Origin: JAAYEA01 sp012689325
GTDB lineage: Bacteria; Chloroflexota; Anaerolineae; JAAYEA01
NCBI GenBank assembly: GCA_036841525.1
Contig: DAITVZ010000011.1
Coordinates: forward strand, 1 to 64,000
Direction of reading: 5' to 3'
DNA: 64,000 nucleotides
Shown here: positions 33,331 to 41,846 of the stretch, piece by piece
Numbering within the stretch: the stretch's first letter is position 1
Layout of the letters: the number at the start of each line of letters is the position of its first letter
Notes under the pieces: generated by a model
Told to the model about the DNA's origin: nothing
What the model saw: only the letters and a program-made list of their open reading frames with translations
The model's database searches: none
Made by a program: the position numbers and the translations under genes

Positions 33331-36189
33331 GTGAGGATCGGCTTCTATCCCTTCTGGTTCTGGAACGACCGGTTGAGCGCCGACGAGGTCCGCTGGCAAG
33401 TGCGCGAGATGGCGGACAAGGGCCTGCATGGCTTCTTCATCCACTCGCGCCAGGGGCTCCAGCAGCCCTATCTCTCCGAGGCCTTCTTCGAGATGGTGGA
33501 CGCGGCCCTGGCCGCCGCCGAGGAGCGCGACCTGCTCCTCAACCTCTATGACGAGTACCCCTATCCTAGCGGGGTGGCCGGCGGAGAGGTGATCCTCGGC
33601 TGCCCGCAATACCACGCCACCCACCTGGTGCAAAAGGCCGAGGTCGTGGCGGGCGGCGAAATCCGTCTGGAGCTGCCCCAGGGCAAGGTTCTCCATTGCG
33701 CCGCCTATCCCATCCGCGATGGACAGGCGGACTGGGCGGGCGGCCTCGACCTCCGCGACCGGGTGGGCATGATCCTGCACCGCGATTCCTACGTGGAGAC
33801 GGGGCTCACCCGCTATAACCAGAAGCGCTACTTTGCCAGCGAGCCGACGCCCACCCTCGAAGCCAAGCTGCCCGAGGGCGCCTACAAGGTGTGCGTCGCT
33901 GTCCAGTCGGTGGTGCACCACCACAAATACTGGGATCAGTTCGTGGATGCCCTCAACCCCGAGGCGATCCAGCGCTTCATCTCGCTGACCCACGAGCGCT
34001 ACTACAAGCGCTACGCCGACCGCTTCGGCGACCGGATTCCTTCCATTTTCGTGGATGAGACCACGGCCATCTGGTCGGATCGCGTTCCCGCCGCGTTTCT
34101 GGCCCGCCACGGGTATGACCTGCTCCCGCTGCTGCCTGCCCTGCAAGAGCGCAGCCATCCGCAGCACGTGCGAGTGAGCTACGACCTGCACCAACTCCTC
34201 TACGAGATGTTCTGCCAGAGCTTTGAGGGGCCGATCTCGACGTGGTGCCAGGGACATGGCATCGCCTACACCGGCGAAAAGCCCTCCCTGCGCCTGGCCC
34301 AGCTCCGCCACATGGACATCCCCGGCTGCGAGCCGGGCCACACCAAGGCCGGCGCGCCGCTGGACATCCTGCAAGCCCGCATCCGGCAGAATGCTCGCGC
34401 CACCGCCTCCGCCGCCTATTTTTATGACAAGCCCGGCAGCCTCTGCGAATGCTACCACAGCACCGGCTGGAGCGCCACGCTCCAGGACGCCAAGCTCATC
34501 GCCGAGGGGCTCTTGCTCCTGGGCACCACCTACCTGGTGCCCCATGGCTTTTTCTACAGCACCCACGCCTTGCGCAAGCACGACGCGCCGCCCACCTTTT
34601 TCTTCCAGATGCCCTCCTGGCCGCTCTTTGGCCGCCTCTCCCAGCGCATCGACCGGATCGCCGAGCAGTTCGCCGGCACCCATATGGACGCCAGCCTGCT
34701 GGTGGTCGAGCCCGCCAGCGGCATCCCTAACCACGACCAGCTGGCGCGTTACGAGGCGATCCTCCGCCTGCTGATGGAGAACCATCTGGACTATCTCATG
34801 GTGGACACCGATATCCTCGCCGCCAGCCAGGTGAAGGATGGCCGCATCCACGCCAAGGGCATCGTCGCCAAGGCTGTGTTGGTCCCGCCCATGCAGGTCA
34901 TCGAGCCGCCGCTGCAGACCTGGCTGGACAGCTACTCGGCTGCGGGAGGCGCGGTGATCCGTGACGAAGGCGGCGACCTCGCCGCGCTGCGCGCTCGGCT
35001 GCTGCAACTCGTGCGACCCTCGCTTTGCATCCGCGCGGGAGGCCAGGAGGCGGCGCCCATCTGGTCCGTCAAGCGCGCCGGGGAGGGCGTCGCGCGCTGG
35101 TTCCTCCTCAACACCGGCCGCCAGGCCCTGGAGCTCGAGCTGGACGCCGGCGTGCCCCTGGTCGAGCTGCCGCTGGACGACCAGACGCCCACCGCCCTGC
35201 GCCGGGCCGGGACCGCGTACCGGCGTCGCATCGCCCCCTTCGAGTCGCTGCTCCTCTCGGCAGCCCCCGAGGCGGCGCCATTGGCCGCGCTGCCCGTGCT
35301 GCGCATCCCCGGCGACGGGGCAGCCGCGGTCAGGCCGCTGCACGCCAACGTCCTGCGCCTTTACCATTGGGAGCTTGCGCTGCAAGGCGCGGAGGGCGCC
35401 TACGGGCCAGCCGCCGAGGTTCCGGCGGTGCCCCTGGCGAACCAGATCGCCTTTGCCCATCTGCCCATCGTCCCCGAGATACACCAGTACTTTGGGCATG
35501 CGCCCGAGCTGCACTGGCCCCGGCTGCGCGCGCGATACACCCATCGTTTCCAGTGCGAGTACGGCGGCCGGGTGGAGCTGGTCATGGAGCCGGGCTCGCT
35601 GGTCGGCGACTGGCAGATCCTGGTGAACGGCAAGGGGCCGCTCACCGCCGCCGATCTGGCGCCCACGCAAGCCCACGTGCGCGGGAGCCTGGGGGTGGAT
35701 ATCACCCAGATGCTGAGGCCTGGGGAGAATGAGATCGTCATCCTGGTGGATGCCCCTGGCGCGGAAGGCGGCTTGGTCAACGCCCTCTACCTGGCCGGCG
35801 AGTTCGGCGTGCTGCTGGAGCCTGAGCGGCTCGTGAAGCGCCAGCCAGAGGGGCTGTTCGAGGACTATGAGGGGAACCGCTTGCCCTACTATGCGGGGAC
35901 CGTAGAGTATGTGACATCGTTCGAGCTAGCAGAGCTGCCAAGCGGCGAGGTGGAGGTGGAGCTGGCGTACCAGAAGCCCTTCCGCGAGGCCGCCGCGGTG
36001 TCCATAAACGGCAGCCCCTGGGTTCCCGTGCCCTGGGAGCCGCGCCGCTTCCGCCTCGAATCCCGCTGGCTGCGCCAGGGTCGCAACGCGCTGACCACCC
36101 GGGTGCACACGACGCTCTCGCGCGCTTTCGAGGGCCAGTGGTTCGACGACGACGCCCACGTCTATCGTCGCGTCGGCGAGACGGCCTGA
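33331..36189 (+). CDS. large glycoside hydrolase (GH106-like)
   Basis: A 952-residue protein. The N-terminal motif PFWFWNDRLSADEV, the following GLHGFFIHSRQG and YDEYPYPSG suggest a barrel of the GH106/alpha-rhamnosidase-like kind; the C-terminal third looks like beta-sandwich and GH2-type sugar-binding domains (GSLVGDWQILVNG near 760, GENEIVILVDAPG near 800). It has no signal peptide, so probably cleaves imported glycosides. Start is GTG 33331 with AAGGAGAG before it, 2 nt after the M42 gene. Family is moderately certain; linkage and sugar are unknown. Confidence 0.65.
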   Translation: MRIGFYPFWFWNDRLSADEVRWQVREMADKGLHGFFIHSRQGLQQPYLSEAFFEMVDAALAAAEERDLLLNLYDEYPYPSGVAGGEVILGCPQYHATHLVQKAEVVAGGEIRLELPQGKVLHCAAYPIRDGQADWAGGLDLRDRVGMILHRDSYVETGLTRYNQKRYFASEPTPTLEAKLPEGAYKVCVAVQSVVHHHKYWDQFVDALNPEAIQRFISLTHERYYKRYADRFGDRIPSIFVDETTAIWSDRVPAAFLARHGYDLLPLLPALQERSHPQHVRVSYDLHQLLYEMFCQSFEGPISTWCQGHGIAYTGEKPSLRLAQLRHMDIPGCEPGHTKAGAPLDILQARIRQNARATASAAYFYDKPGSLCECYHSTGWSATLQDAKLIAEGLLLLGTTYLVPHGFFYSTHALRKHDAPPTFFFQMPSWPLFGRLSQRIDRIAEQFAGTHMDASLLVVEPASGIPNHDQLARYEAILRLLMENHLDYLMVDTDILAASQVKDGRIHAKGIVAKAVLVPPMQVIEPPLQTWLDSYSAAGGAVIRDEGGDLAALRARLLQLVRPSLCIRAGGQEAAPIWSVKRAGEGVARWFLLNTGRQALELELDAGVPLVELPLDDQTPTALRRAGTAYRRRIAPFESLLLSAAPEAAPLAALPVLRIPGDGAAAVRPLHANVLRLYHWELALQGAEGAYGPAAEVPAVPLANQIAFAHLPIVPEIHQYFGHAPELHWPRLRARYTHRFQCEYGGRVELVMEPGSLVGDWQILVNGKGPLTAADLAPTQAHVRGSLGVDITQMLRPGENEIVILVDAPGAEGGLVNALYLAGEFGVLLEPERLVKRQPEGLFEDYEGNRLPYYAGTVEYVTSFELAELPSGEVEVELAYQKPFREAAAVSINGSPWVPVPWEPRRFRLESRWLRQGRNALTTRVHTTLSRAFEGQWFDDDAHVYRRVGETA

Positions 36190-36231
36190 GCCATCACCGG
36201 GCGGGGGCGCAGATCATCGCTCTCCCGCCGC

Positions 36232-36918
36232 TCACCCCACCAGGGGCTCGATCTCGCCCCAGGTGACCGGCTGGAGAGCGACACCGAATACCTCCTCGAA
36301 GCGCGCCCGGACCCTGGCGCGGACCTCGGCCACCTCCACGCGCCGCCCCAGCAGTTGCCTCATGCTGGTCACCGGCTCGGTCAGGCCGCAAGGCACGATC
36401 AGCCGCCAATGCTCCATGATCGGGTCCACGTTCAGCGCAAAGCCGTGGAAACTGACGCCCAACTGGATGCGCGCGCCCAGGGCCGCCACCTTGCCCCCCT
36501 CGGTCCACACGCCCACCAGCCCATCGCGCCGGTAGGCGGTAATGCCCAAGTCGCCCACGACGCGGATGAGTACCTCCTCCAAGGCATGCATATAGTCCGA
36601 GGCGCCCAGGTTGTGGTCGTGGATGCGCAGGATCGGATAGCCCACGATCTGCCCGGGGCCGTGGTAGGTCACGTCGCCGCCGCGCTCCACCTTGCGGACG
36701 ATGACGCCCAGTTCCTCCAGCCGCGCCGGCGCCGCCAGGATGTTGCTCTCGTGGCCGCGCCGCCCGAGCGTGATCACCGGCTCGTGCTCCAGCAAGAGGA
36801 ACACGTCGGGGATGCGCCCCGCCCGCCGCGCTTCCACCAGCCGGTGCTGCATCTCCCACACGTGGTCATACGGCTCCACGTCCAGCTCCAGAAGCCAACA
36901 GCGCTTCGGTTCGCTCAT
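36232..36918 (-). CDS. lipB: octanoyl-[acyl-carrier-protein]:protein transferase LipB
   Basis: A 228-residue LipB. It moves octanoyl groups from acyl carrier protein to lipoyl domains, the first step of lipoate synthesis. Diagnostic motifs are HEPVITLGRRG near 45, GGDVTYHGPGQIVGYP near 80-95, the active lysine in GGKVAALG near 146, the HGFALNV loop near 160, and the catalytic cysteine in VPCG near 180. ATG 36918 overlaps the fmt stop by 4 nt (ATGA), so the two genes are translationally coupled. A G/C-rich inverted repeat at about 36200-36229 may terminate it. Confidence 0.95.
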   Translation of the reverse strand: MSEPKRCWLLELDVEPYDHVWEMQHRLVEARRAGRIPDVFLLLEHEPVITLGRRGHESNILAAPARLEELGVIVRKVERGGDVTYHGPGQIVGYPILRIHDHNLGASDYMHALEEVLIRVVGDLGITAYRRDGLVGVWTEGGKVAALGARIQLGVSFHGFALNVDPIMEHWRLIVPCGLTEPVTSMRQLLGRRVEVAEVRARVRARFEEVFGVALQPVTWGEIEPLVG

Positions 36919-37853
36919 GCCGCCTCCAGCCGCGACCCCACAAAGTCGCGCTGACCGCAGATGTAGGCCTCGCAGGCCATCGCCCGCTTTCCGGCAGGCT
37001 GCAGCTCCTCGATCAGCAGCGCGCCCTCGCCCGTCGCCACCGCGATCCCCTCGCTCACCTCCACCACCGTCCCCGGCTCTGCATCGCCGCGCCAGCCAGG
37101 CAGCGCCCTCGCCCGCACGATCTTGAGCATGCGGCCGCCGCAGCCGGTAAAGGTCCCCGGCCACGGGTCATAGGCGCGGACCATGCGCGCGATCTGGACC
37201 GCGGGCAGGCCCCAGGCGATGCAGCCCTCGCTCTTGTCCACCGGCCGGCAATAGGTGGCCAGCGCCTCGTCCTGGGGTTGCGGCTCGATCTCGCCCCCCA
37301 GCCAGCGGGGCAGCGTCTCCACCAACAGCTCCGCGCCCAGCGCGGCCAGCTTGCCCGTCAGCGATCCCGTCGTGTCCTGGTCCGTGATCGGCGCCCGCGC
37401 CTGGGCCAAGACCGGCCCAGTGTCCATGCCCCTATCCATGAGCATGATCGTCACGCCGGTCTCGGACTCCCCCGCCAGGATCGCCGCCGTGATGGGCGAG
37501 GCGCCGCGGTATCGGGGCAGCAGCGAAGCGTGCACGTTGAGACAGCCCCGCGCCGGAATCGCCAGCACGTTGGAGCGCAGGATCTGCCCAAAGGCAGCGA
37601 CGACCACCACCTCCGGGGCGAGCTGACGCAGCTGATCCACCACCGCGGCGTTGCGCAGGGTGGGCGGCTGGAGCACGGTCAGGCCCGCAGCCAGCGCCGC
37701 TTCCTTGACGGGCGGCGCCGCCAACTGCCGCCGCCCCCGCCCGCCGCGACGATCGGGCTGCGTTACCACCGCTACCACCTCGTGGTGAGCAATAAGCGCC
37801 TCCAGCGTGGGCACGGCAAACTCGGGCGTTCCCATGAACACGATCCGGGCCAT
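36915..37853 (-). CDS. fmt: methionyl-tRNA formyltransferase
   Basis: A 312-residue Fmt, which formylates initiator Met-tRNA from 10-formyl-tetrahydrofolate. Motifs: FMGTPEFAVPTLEAL at residues 5-19, the catalytic NVHASLLPRYRGASPI with Asn and His near 104-106, MDTGPVL with the catalytic Asp near 142, and a C-terminal tRNA-binding OB-like domain (205-312). ATG 37853 has GGAGG 5 nt upstream and is preferred to ATG 37865. It has a strong promoter (37920) and is followed by lipB. It is a core gene whose presence anchors the window in a bacterial chromosome. Confidence 0.96.
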   Translation of the reverse strand: MARIVFMGTPEFAVPTLEALIAHHEVVAVVTQPDRRGGRGRRQLAAPPVKEAALAAGLTVLQPPTLRNAAVVDQLRQLAPEVVVVAAFGQILRSNVLAIPARGCLNVHASLLPRYRGASPITAAILAGESETGVTIMLMDRGMDTGPVLAQARAPITDQDTTGSLTGKLAALGAELLVETLPRWLGGEIEPQPQDEALATYCRPVDKSEGCIAWGLPAVQIARMVRAYDPWPGTFTGCGGRMLKIVRARALPGWRGDAEPGTVVEVSEGIAVATGEGALLIEELQPAGKRAMACEAYICGQRDFVGSRLEAA

Positions 37854-37891
37854 CGGGGCCTCCATCCTCTGCTGATCTATCGATCCGCCTC

Positions 37892-37920
37892 ATGCTAGCC
37901 CGATTGCCCGCTGGTGTCAA
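37892..37920 (-). promoter_or_regulatory. promoter of fmt-lipB
   Basis: Minus strand TTGACA (37920-37915), 17-nt spacer, TAGCAT (37897-37892). It is divergent from the DUF72 promoter; 10 nt separate the -35 boxes. Confidence 0.65.
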
Positions 37921-37930
37921 GCCCGGCGAT

Positions 37931-37960
37931 TTGGCGGCAGCCGGCCTTGTGCGCTATACT
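37931..37960 (+). promoter_or_regulatory. promoter of the DUF72 gene
   Basis: TTGGCG (37931-37936), 18-nt spacer, TATACT (37955-37960). Confidence 0.5.
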
Positions 37961-38010
37961 TGCGCCGAGTCTCACCATCGGGCCGCTGCCACCGGGCGGG
38001 GAGCAAGCGC

Positions 38011-38814
38011 ATGTCGCCGGACCAGGTCAGGTTCCACATCGGCGCCCAGGGCTTTGGCGCCAGGGACTGGGTGGGGACGTTCTATCCGCCCCGCACCCAG
38101 TCCGGCAGCTATCTCGAGTTCTACGCGAGGGTGTTCGACACGGTAGAGATGAACACCACCTTTTACGCGATCCCCTCTCCCGCGCAGGTGCAAGAGTGGG
38201 CGGAGCGCACGCCGCCCGGCTTTGTCTTTACCGCCAAGCTGCCCAAAGCCATCACCCACGAAAAGCGGCTGGTGGATGCCGAAACCGAGCTGGGCTACTT
38301 TTGCCGCTCGGTGCGCGGCTTTGGCGCCAAGCTGGGCGCAGCGGTCATCCAGTTGCCGCCCTCCTTCTCGCGCGAGTCGCAGCCCGACCTGGAGCGCTTC
38401 CTGGCCCTGCTGCCGGAGGACATCCGCTTTGCCATCGAGTTCCGCCACCGCTCCTGGCAGGCCCAGGAGGTCGTCGCCCTGTTGCGCGGACGGGGCCTCG
38501 CCTGGTGCATGAACGACTTTCGCGATCTGCCGCCGCTCACCGTCGCCACGGCCGATTTCGCCTATCTCCGACTGAACGGCTACCACGACGAGTTCGAGCG
38601 CATCACCCACGTGCAGCGCGACCGTTCCGGCGAGCTGGATCGGTGGGCGCAGGTGCTTCAAGATATGTCAAGCAGCATATCTCATGCATATATTTATGTG
38701 AACAACCACTATGCTGGGCACGCCCCGGCCACCATCAACGACCTGCGGGAGCGGCTGGGGCTACCCCGCCGCGAGCCCCGCGACTATTGGACCCAGCAGC
38801 CCAGCCTGCTGTGA
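38011..38814 (+). CDS. DUF72 (YecE-like) protein
   Basis: A 267-residue DUF72 protein with a TIM-barrel-like fold of unknown reaction. Typical family features are HIGAQGFGARDWVGTFYP near residues 8-25, FYARVFDTVEMNTTFYAIP near 40-58, FTAKLPKAITH near 72, and the C-terminal AYIYVNNHYAGHAP. ATG 38011 is chosen over the longer frame from 37960; the ribosome site is GGGGAG. Codons at 38661-38705 are unusually A/T-rich for this genome and include a 7-bp inverted repeat (AGATATG / CATATCT). Ends before the FMN reductase gene (25-nt gap). Confidence 0.82.
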   Translation: MSPDQVRFHIGAQGFGARDWVGTFYPPRTQSGSYLEFYARVFDTVEMNTTFYAIPSPAQVQEWAERTPPGFVFTAKLPKAITHEKRLVDAETELGYFCRSVRGFGAKLGAAVIQLPPSFSRESQPDLERFLALLPEDIRFAIEFRHRSWQAQEVVALLRGRGLAWCMNDFRDLPPLTVATADFAYLRLNGYHDEFERITHVQRDRSGELDRWAQVLQDMSSSISHAYIYVNNHYAGHAPATINDLRERLGLPRREPRDYWTQQPSLL

Positions 38815-38839
38815 CGTCTACCAGCCCAAGGAGGCCCCC

Positions 38840-39607
38840 ATGTTAGTGCTTGGCATCGTCGGCAGCCCGCGCAAGGACGGCCGGACCAACCAACTGGTCG
38901 GCGCGGCCCTGGAAGGCGCCGCCTCGGTTGGCGCGCAGGTGCAGGCCGCCTACCTCGTGGACTATGCTATTCGCTCCTTCACCGGCAGCGGCGGCAGCTC
39001 CCAGGCCCTCACCTACTGCCCCGCCGAGTTGTCCGCCCTCTGCGCCCAGGCTGATGCGCTGGTCGTCGGCGCGCCGGTTTATTACGGCGACATCAATGGC
39101 CTCACCAAGGACTTTATGGACACCGTGCGCATCCCCAACGAGAACGGCAAGCCAGCCCTGGGCATCTCGATCGCCGGGGGCTCGGGTAAAGGGCTCCTCT
39201 CCGGCGTGCAGTCCATCTATCACTGGTTCTACCACCGCCAGATGCGCGCCATCGACCCCACGCCGGTCTCGCGCTTCAACCTGGCCCAGGCGCTGGAGGG
39301 CCTCCGGGCCAGCGGCGCCCGGCTGGCCGAGCTGGCCCGCCATCCCCAGCCTTTCCCCGGCGCGGGTCGAGAGGATCGCTGGGCCGACGTGCTGGCGCAC
39401 TATGCCACGCTCCCCTACCTGGACCGCGGCCCGGTGGACGAGTTCGTGCTGCTGGCCAGCCAGTTGATCGCCGCAGCCAGCGGCGCGCAGGCCGAATTGG
39501 CCCGCACGGAGCTGCTCCAGGCGCTGGGGCTGCTACAGGCGGGCGACCGCGCCCAGGCCGGGCGTCACGCTGTCAAGGCTTACGAGTTGCTCTATTACGC
39601 GGGGTAG
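38840..39607 (+). CDS. NADPH-dependent FMN reductase/flavodoxin-like protein
   Basis: A 255-residue flavoprotein-fold protein. The flavin phosphate loop is GSPRKDGRTNQL at residues 8-19, and a second motif, GAPVYYGDINGLTKDFMD, lies near 75-92, both typical of the FMN-reductase/iron-sulphur flavoprotein group. It is longer than minimal members (about 190), with an additional C-terminal helical region of about 60 residues. It probably reduces a flavin, quinone or similar substrate with NAD(P)H. AAGGAGG precedes ATG 38840. The GNAT gene follows after 4 nt. Confidence 0.8.
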   Translation: MLVLGIVGSPRKDGRTNQLVGAALEGAASVGAQVQAAYLVDYAIRSFTGSGGSSQALTYCPAELSALCAQADALVVGAPVYYGDINGLTKDFMDTVRIPNENGKPALGISIAGGSGKGLLSGVQSIYHWFYHRQMRAIDPTPVSRFNLAQALEGLRASGARLAELARHPQPFPGAGREDRWADVLAHYATLPYLDRGPVDEFVLLASQLIAAASGAQAELARTELLQALGLLQAGDRAQAGRHAVKAYELLYYAG

Positions 39608-39611
39608 GCTC

Positions 39612-40181
39612 GTGATTCAGCCATCGGCCGCCTTGCCGAGCGGAGCCCTGGTTGAGGTCAGGGCTTTCACCTGGGCGCAGTGGCCCGCGCTTTGGGCGCT
39701 GCGCTTCGCCCAACTGGCCGAGCAGGGCATCCGTGTCGCAGACAGCCCTCCCGCCGCGCCTGACCTGGACAGCCCCTATGAAGTCGACTACCACCGCCTC
39801 GACCAGGTCTATCTGGCCGGGGCGGGAGGCTTCTGGCTCGCCTGGGCGGAAGGGGCTCCCGTCGGCCATGTCGGCGCGCGGGACTTGGGCGGCGGGGCCA
39901 TCGAGCTGCGCCGCATGTACGTGCGGGCAGAGTACCGGCGGCAAGGGATCGGCTCGCTGCTGGTCCGGACGCTCATCGCCCACTGCGCGGCCCGGGGCGC
40001 CGCGGCGATCGAGCTCTGGACCGCCCCCGCCGGCCCAGGGCGTTGGCTCTATGGCCAGCTGGGTTTCCGGCGGGCCGTAGCCCCTGGCCCCGAGTTCGCC
40101 GTCATACCGCCCAACGAGAACGAGATTCGGATGCGCCTTGACCTGGGCGCCCACAGCCAAGAGACAGGAGAACGGACATGA
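39612..40181 (+). CDS. GNAT-family N-acetyltransferase
   Basis: A 189-residue acetyltransferase of the GNAT fold. The acetyl-CoA loop is visible as YRRQGIGSLLVRTL near residue 113, preceded by the strand ELRRMYV; the C-terminal strand LYGQLGFRRA is also typical. The acceptor is unknown. It starts at GTG 39612, very close to the previous stop, and its own stop overlaps the next ATG (ATGA at 40178-40181), so it is translated together with the isomerase-like gene. Confidence 0.82.
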   Translation: MIQPSAALPSGALVEVRAFTWAQWPALWALRFAQLAEQGIRVADSPPAAPDLDSPYEVDYHRLDQVYLAGAGGFWLAWAEGAPVGHVGARDLGGGAIELRRMYVRAEYRRQGIGSLLVRTLIAHCAARGAAAIELWTAPAGPGRWLYGQLGFRRAVAPGPEFAVIPPNENEIRMRLDLGAHSQETGERT

Positions 40182-40990
40182 GGATCGGTATCCATGCATC
40201 CACGCCGGACACCGCCCAAGTGGTGCAGCTCTGCCGCGAGGTCGGCGTCCGCGACGTGATCTTGAGCGCCAGAGAGTTCTCCGCTGAGGATCCCCGCGGT
40301 GACATCGAGCGCGCCGTCGCGTCATTGGGAAACCAGGGGATCAGCGTCGGCGCCATGATCGCGCCCAACCCCTCTCGCGAGGCGGTTCTGGGACAAGCGG
40401 AGGAGGAGGTGGCCAGCCTCTGCGCCCGACTGCGCGCCATCGGCGAGGCGGGGATCCAGGTGGCGCTCTTTTACCCGGTGGACCGCTTCCGCAACTATCT
40501 GGCCGAGTACCACCACACCAAGCCGCCGTTGGAGGTGATGCCCGGCGAGCCAGGCTGGGAGGGGATCGTCGCGTTCTTCCGACGCGTCTGCGACGTGGCC
40601 GAGGCCGCCGACCTGCGCCTGGCCTGCCACGTCTTTGCAGTGGAGATCATGCAGCGCATCATCCGCGAGACGAGCAGCCCCAACCTGGGCATCACCTACT
40701 GCACGGGCATGTACCAGTTCGGCAACGATCCTTACGCTGGCGTCGAGCTGTTCGGCATCGAGCGGATCTTTCTCTGCCATGCCCGTAACATGCGCCGTCA
40801 CGGGCCGGGCCGCCAGGGCCATGAGGAGGTTCCCCTGGACGCTGGGGATATCGACATGGGCCGCTACCTTCGTGTCCTGGCCGACGCGGGTTACCAGGGC
40901 CTGGTCGCCCCGGAGCATCTCGGCGCAGGCGGCAGCCTGAAGGACGCGGTCGCCTATCTCCAAGCGCTGCTGGCCGCCATCCAGAAGTAG
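40178..40990 (+). CDS. sugar phosphate isomerase/epimerase-like TIM-barrel protein
   Basis: A 270-residue protein of the xylose isomerase-like (AP endonuclease 2) barrel superfamily. It begins MRIGIHASTPDTAQVVQLC and has the family's conserved acidic and histidine strands: LACHVFAVEI near 148, the YCTGMYQFGNDPY region near 170, a CHARNMRRHG segment near 200, EVPLDAGDIDMG near 218, and LVAPEHLG near 245. Sugar or cyclitol epimerase or isomerase is likely, with a divalent metal. It is coupled by 4 nt to the GNAT gene and ends 10 nt from a convergent SDR. Confidence 0.78.
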   Translation: MRIGIHASTPDTAQVVQLCREVGVRDVILSAREFSAEDPRGDIERAVASLGNQGISVGAMIAPNPSREAVLGQAEEEVASLCARLRAIGEAGIQVALFYPVDRFRNYLAEYHHTKPPLEVMPGEPGWEGIVAFFRRVCDVAEAADLRLACHVFAVEIMQRIIRETSSPNLGITYCTGMYQFGNDPYAGVELFGIERIFLCHARNMRRHGPGRQGHEEVPLDAGDIDMGRYLRVLADAGYQGLVAPEHLGAGGSLKDAVAYLQALLAAIQK

Positions 40991-41000
40991 CGCTGGCGGC

Positions 41001-41819
41001 CTAAACCGGCTGGTCGCGCGGGCTGAGCTGCGTGACCACGCCGCCATCCACGGCGAGGATCTGCCCCACGACATAGTCGGCATCCGGCGAGGCCAGGAAG
41101 GCCACCGCCGCGCCGATGTCTAGCGGCGTCCCCAGCCGCCGCGCCGGGACCCGGTTGGCCCACTCGTCCAGGCGCGGGTCGCCGGGAGGGTAGGGCCGTC
41201 CCACATAGATCGGCCCCGGGGCAATCGCGTTGACCCGGATGCCGTACTCGATCAACTCGATGGCCATCGCCTGCGTCATCGAGTTGATGGCGCCCTTGGT
41301 CACATCGTAGGGCAGGCCGCGCCAGTGGGCGCGCAGGCCCCCAATGGAGCTGATGTTGATGATGCTCCCGCCGTGCCCGCCGTCGCGCATGATCTGGGCC
41401 GCGCGCACGGAGCAGAGGTAGGGGCCGCGGACGTTGGTGGCCAGGTGCTCATCCACCAGCCCGTCCGGCACCTCGAAGACGTGGTAGCGGCGCAGGTGGG
41501 CCGCGTTGTTGACCAACACATGCACCGTGCCGTACGCGGCCAACGTCGCCTCAAAGAGCGTCGCGACCCCCTCTTCGGTGCTCAGGTCGGCGGGGACTGC
41601 CAGCGCCTCCGCGCCGACCGCCCGCAGTTGCTCAGTGGTCGCCTGCACCGTCTCCCGCGTCCGGCTGTTGATCACCACCTTCATCCCCTCCCGCGCCAGG
41701 CGCAGGGCGATCCCCTGCCCGATGCCCTGGCTGGAGCCGGTGACGATGGCCACCTGCCCCCGCAGCTCCGGGTAGCGCGGCGCCACCGCTTCCCACGCAG
41801 ACGCAATGTCCAGTGCCAT
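41001..41819 (-). CDS. short-chain dehydrogenase/reductase
   Basis: A 272-residue classical SDR. The NAD(P) site TGSSQGIG lies near residue 27, VNNAAHL near 106, the catalytic serine in INISSIGG near 158 and the YxxxK pair in YDVTKG near 173. Gluconate 5-dehydrogenase or 2-deoxy-gluconate dehydrogenase-like activity is the commonest role for this type. It follows the AOR gene by 27 nt with AAGGAG before the ATG, so it is the last gene of the ferredoxin-AOR-SDR operon and may handle an alcohol or aldehyde connected to the AOR substrate. Confidence 0.85.
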   Translation of the reverse strand: MALDIASAWEAVAPRYPELRGQVAIVTGSSQGIGQGIALRLAREGMKVVINSRTRETVQATTEQLRAVGAEALAVPADLSTEEGVATLFEATLAAYGTVHVLVNNAAHLRRYHVFEVPDGLVDEHLATNVRGPYLCSVRAAQIMRDGGHGGSIINISSIGGLRAHWRGLPYDVTKGAINSMTQAMAIELIEYGIRVNAIAPGPIYVGRPYPPGDPRLDEWANRVPARRLGTPLDIGAAVAFLASPDADYVVGQILAVDGGVVTQLSPRDQPV

Positions 41820-41846
41820 AGACTCCTTCCCTCCCCTGCCACCCCG

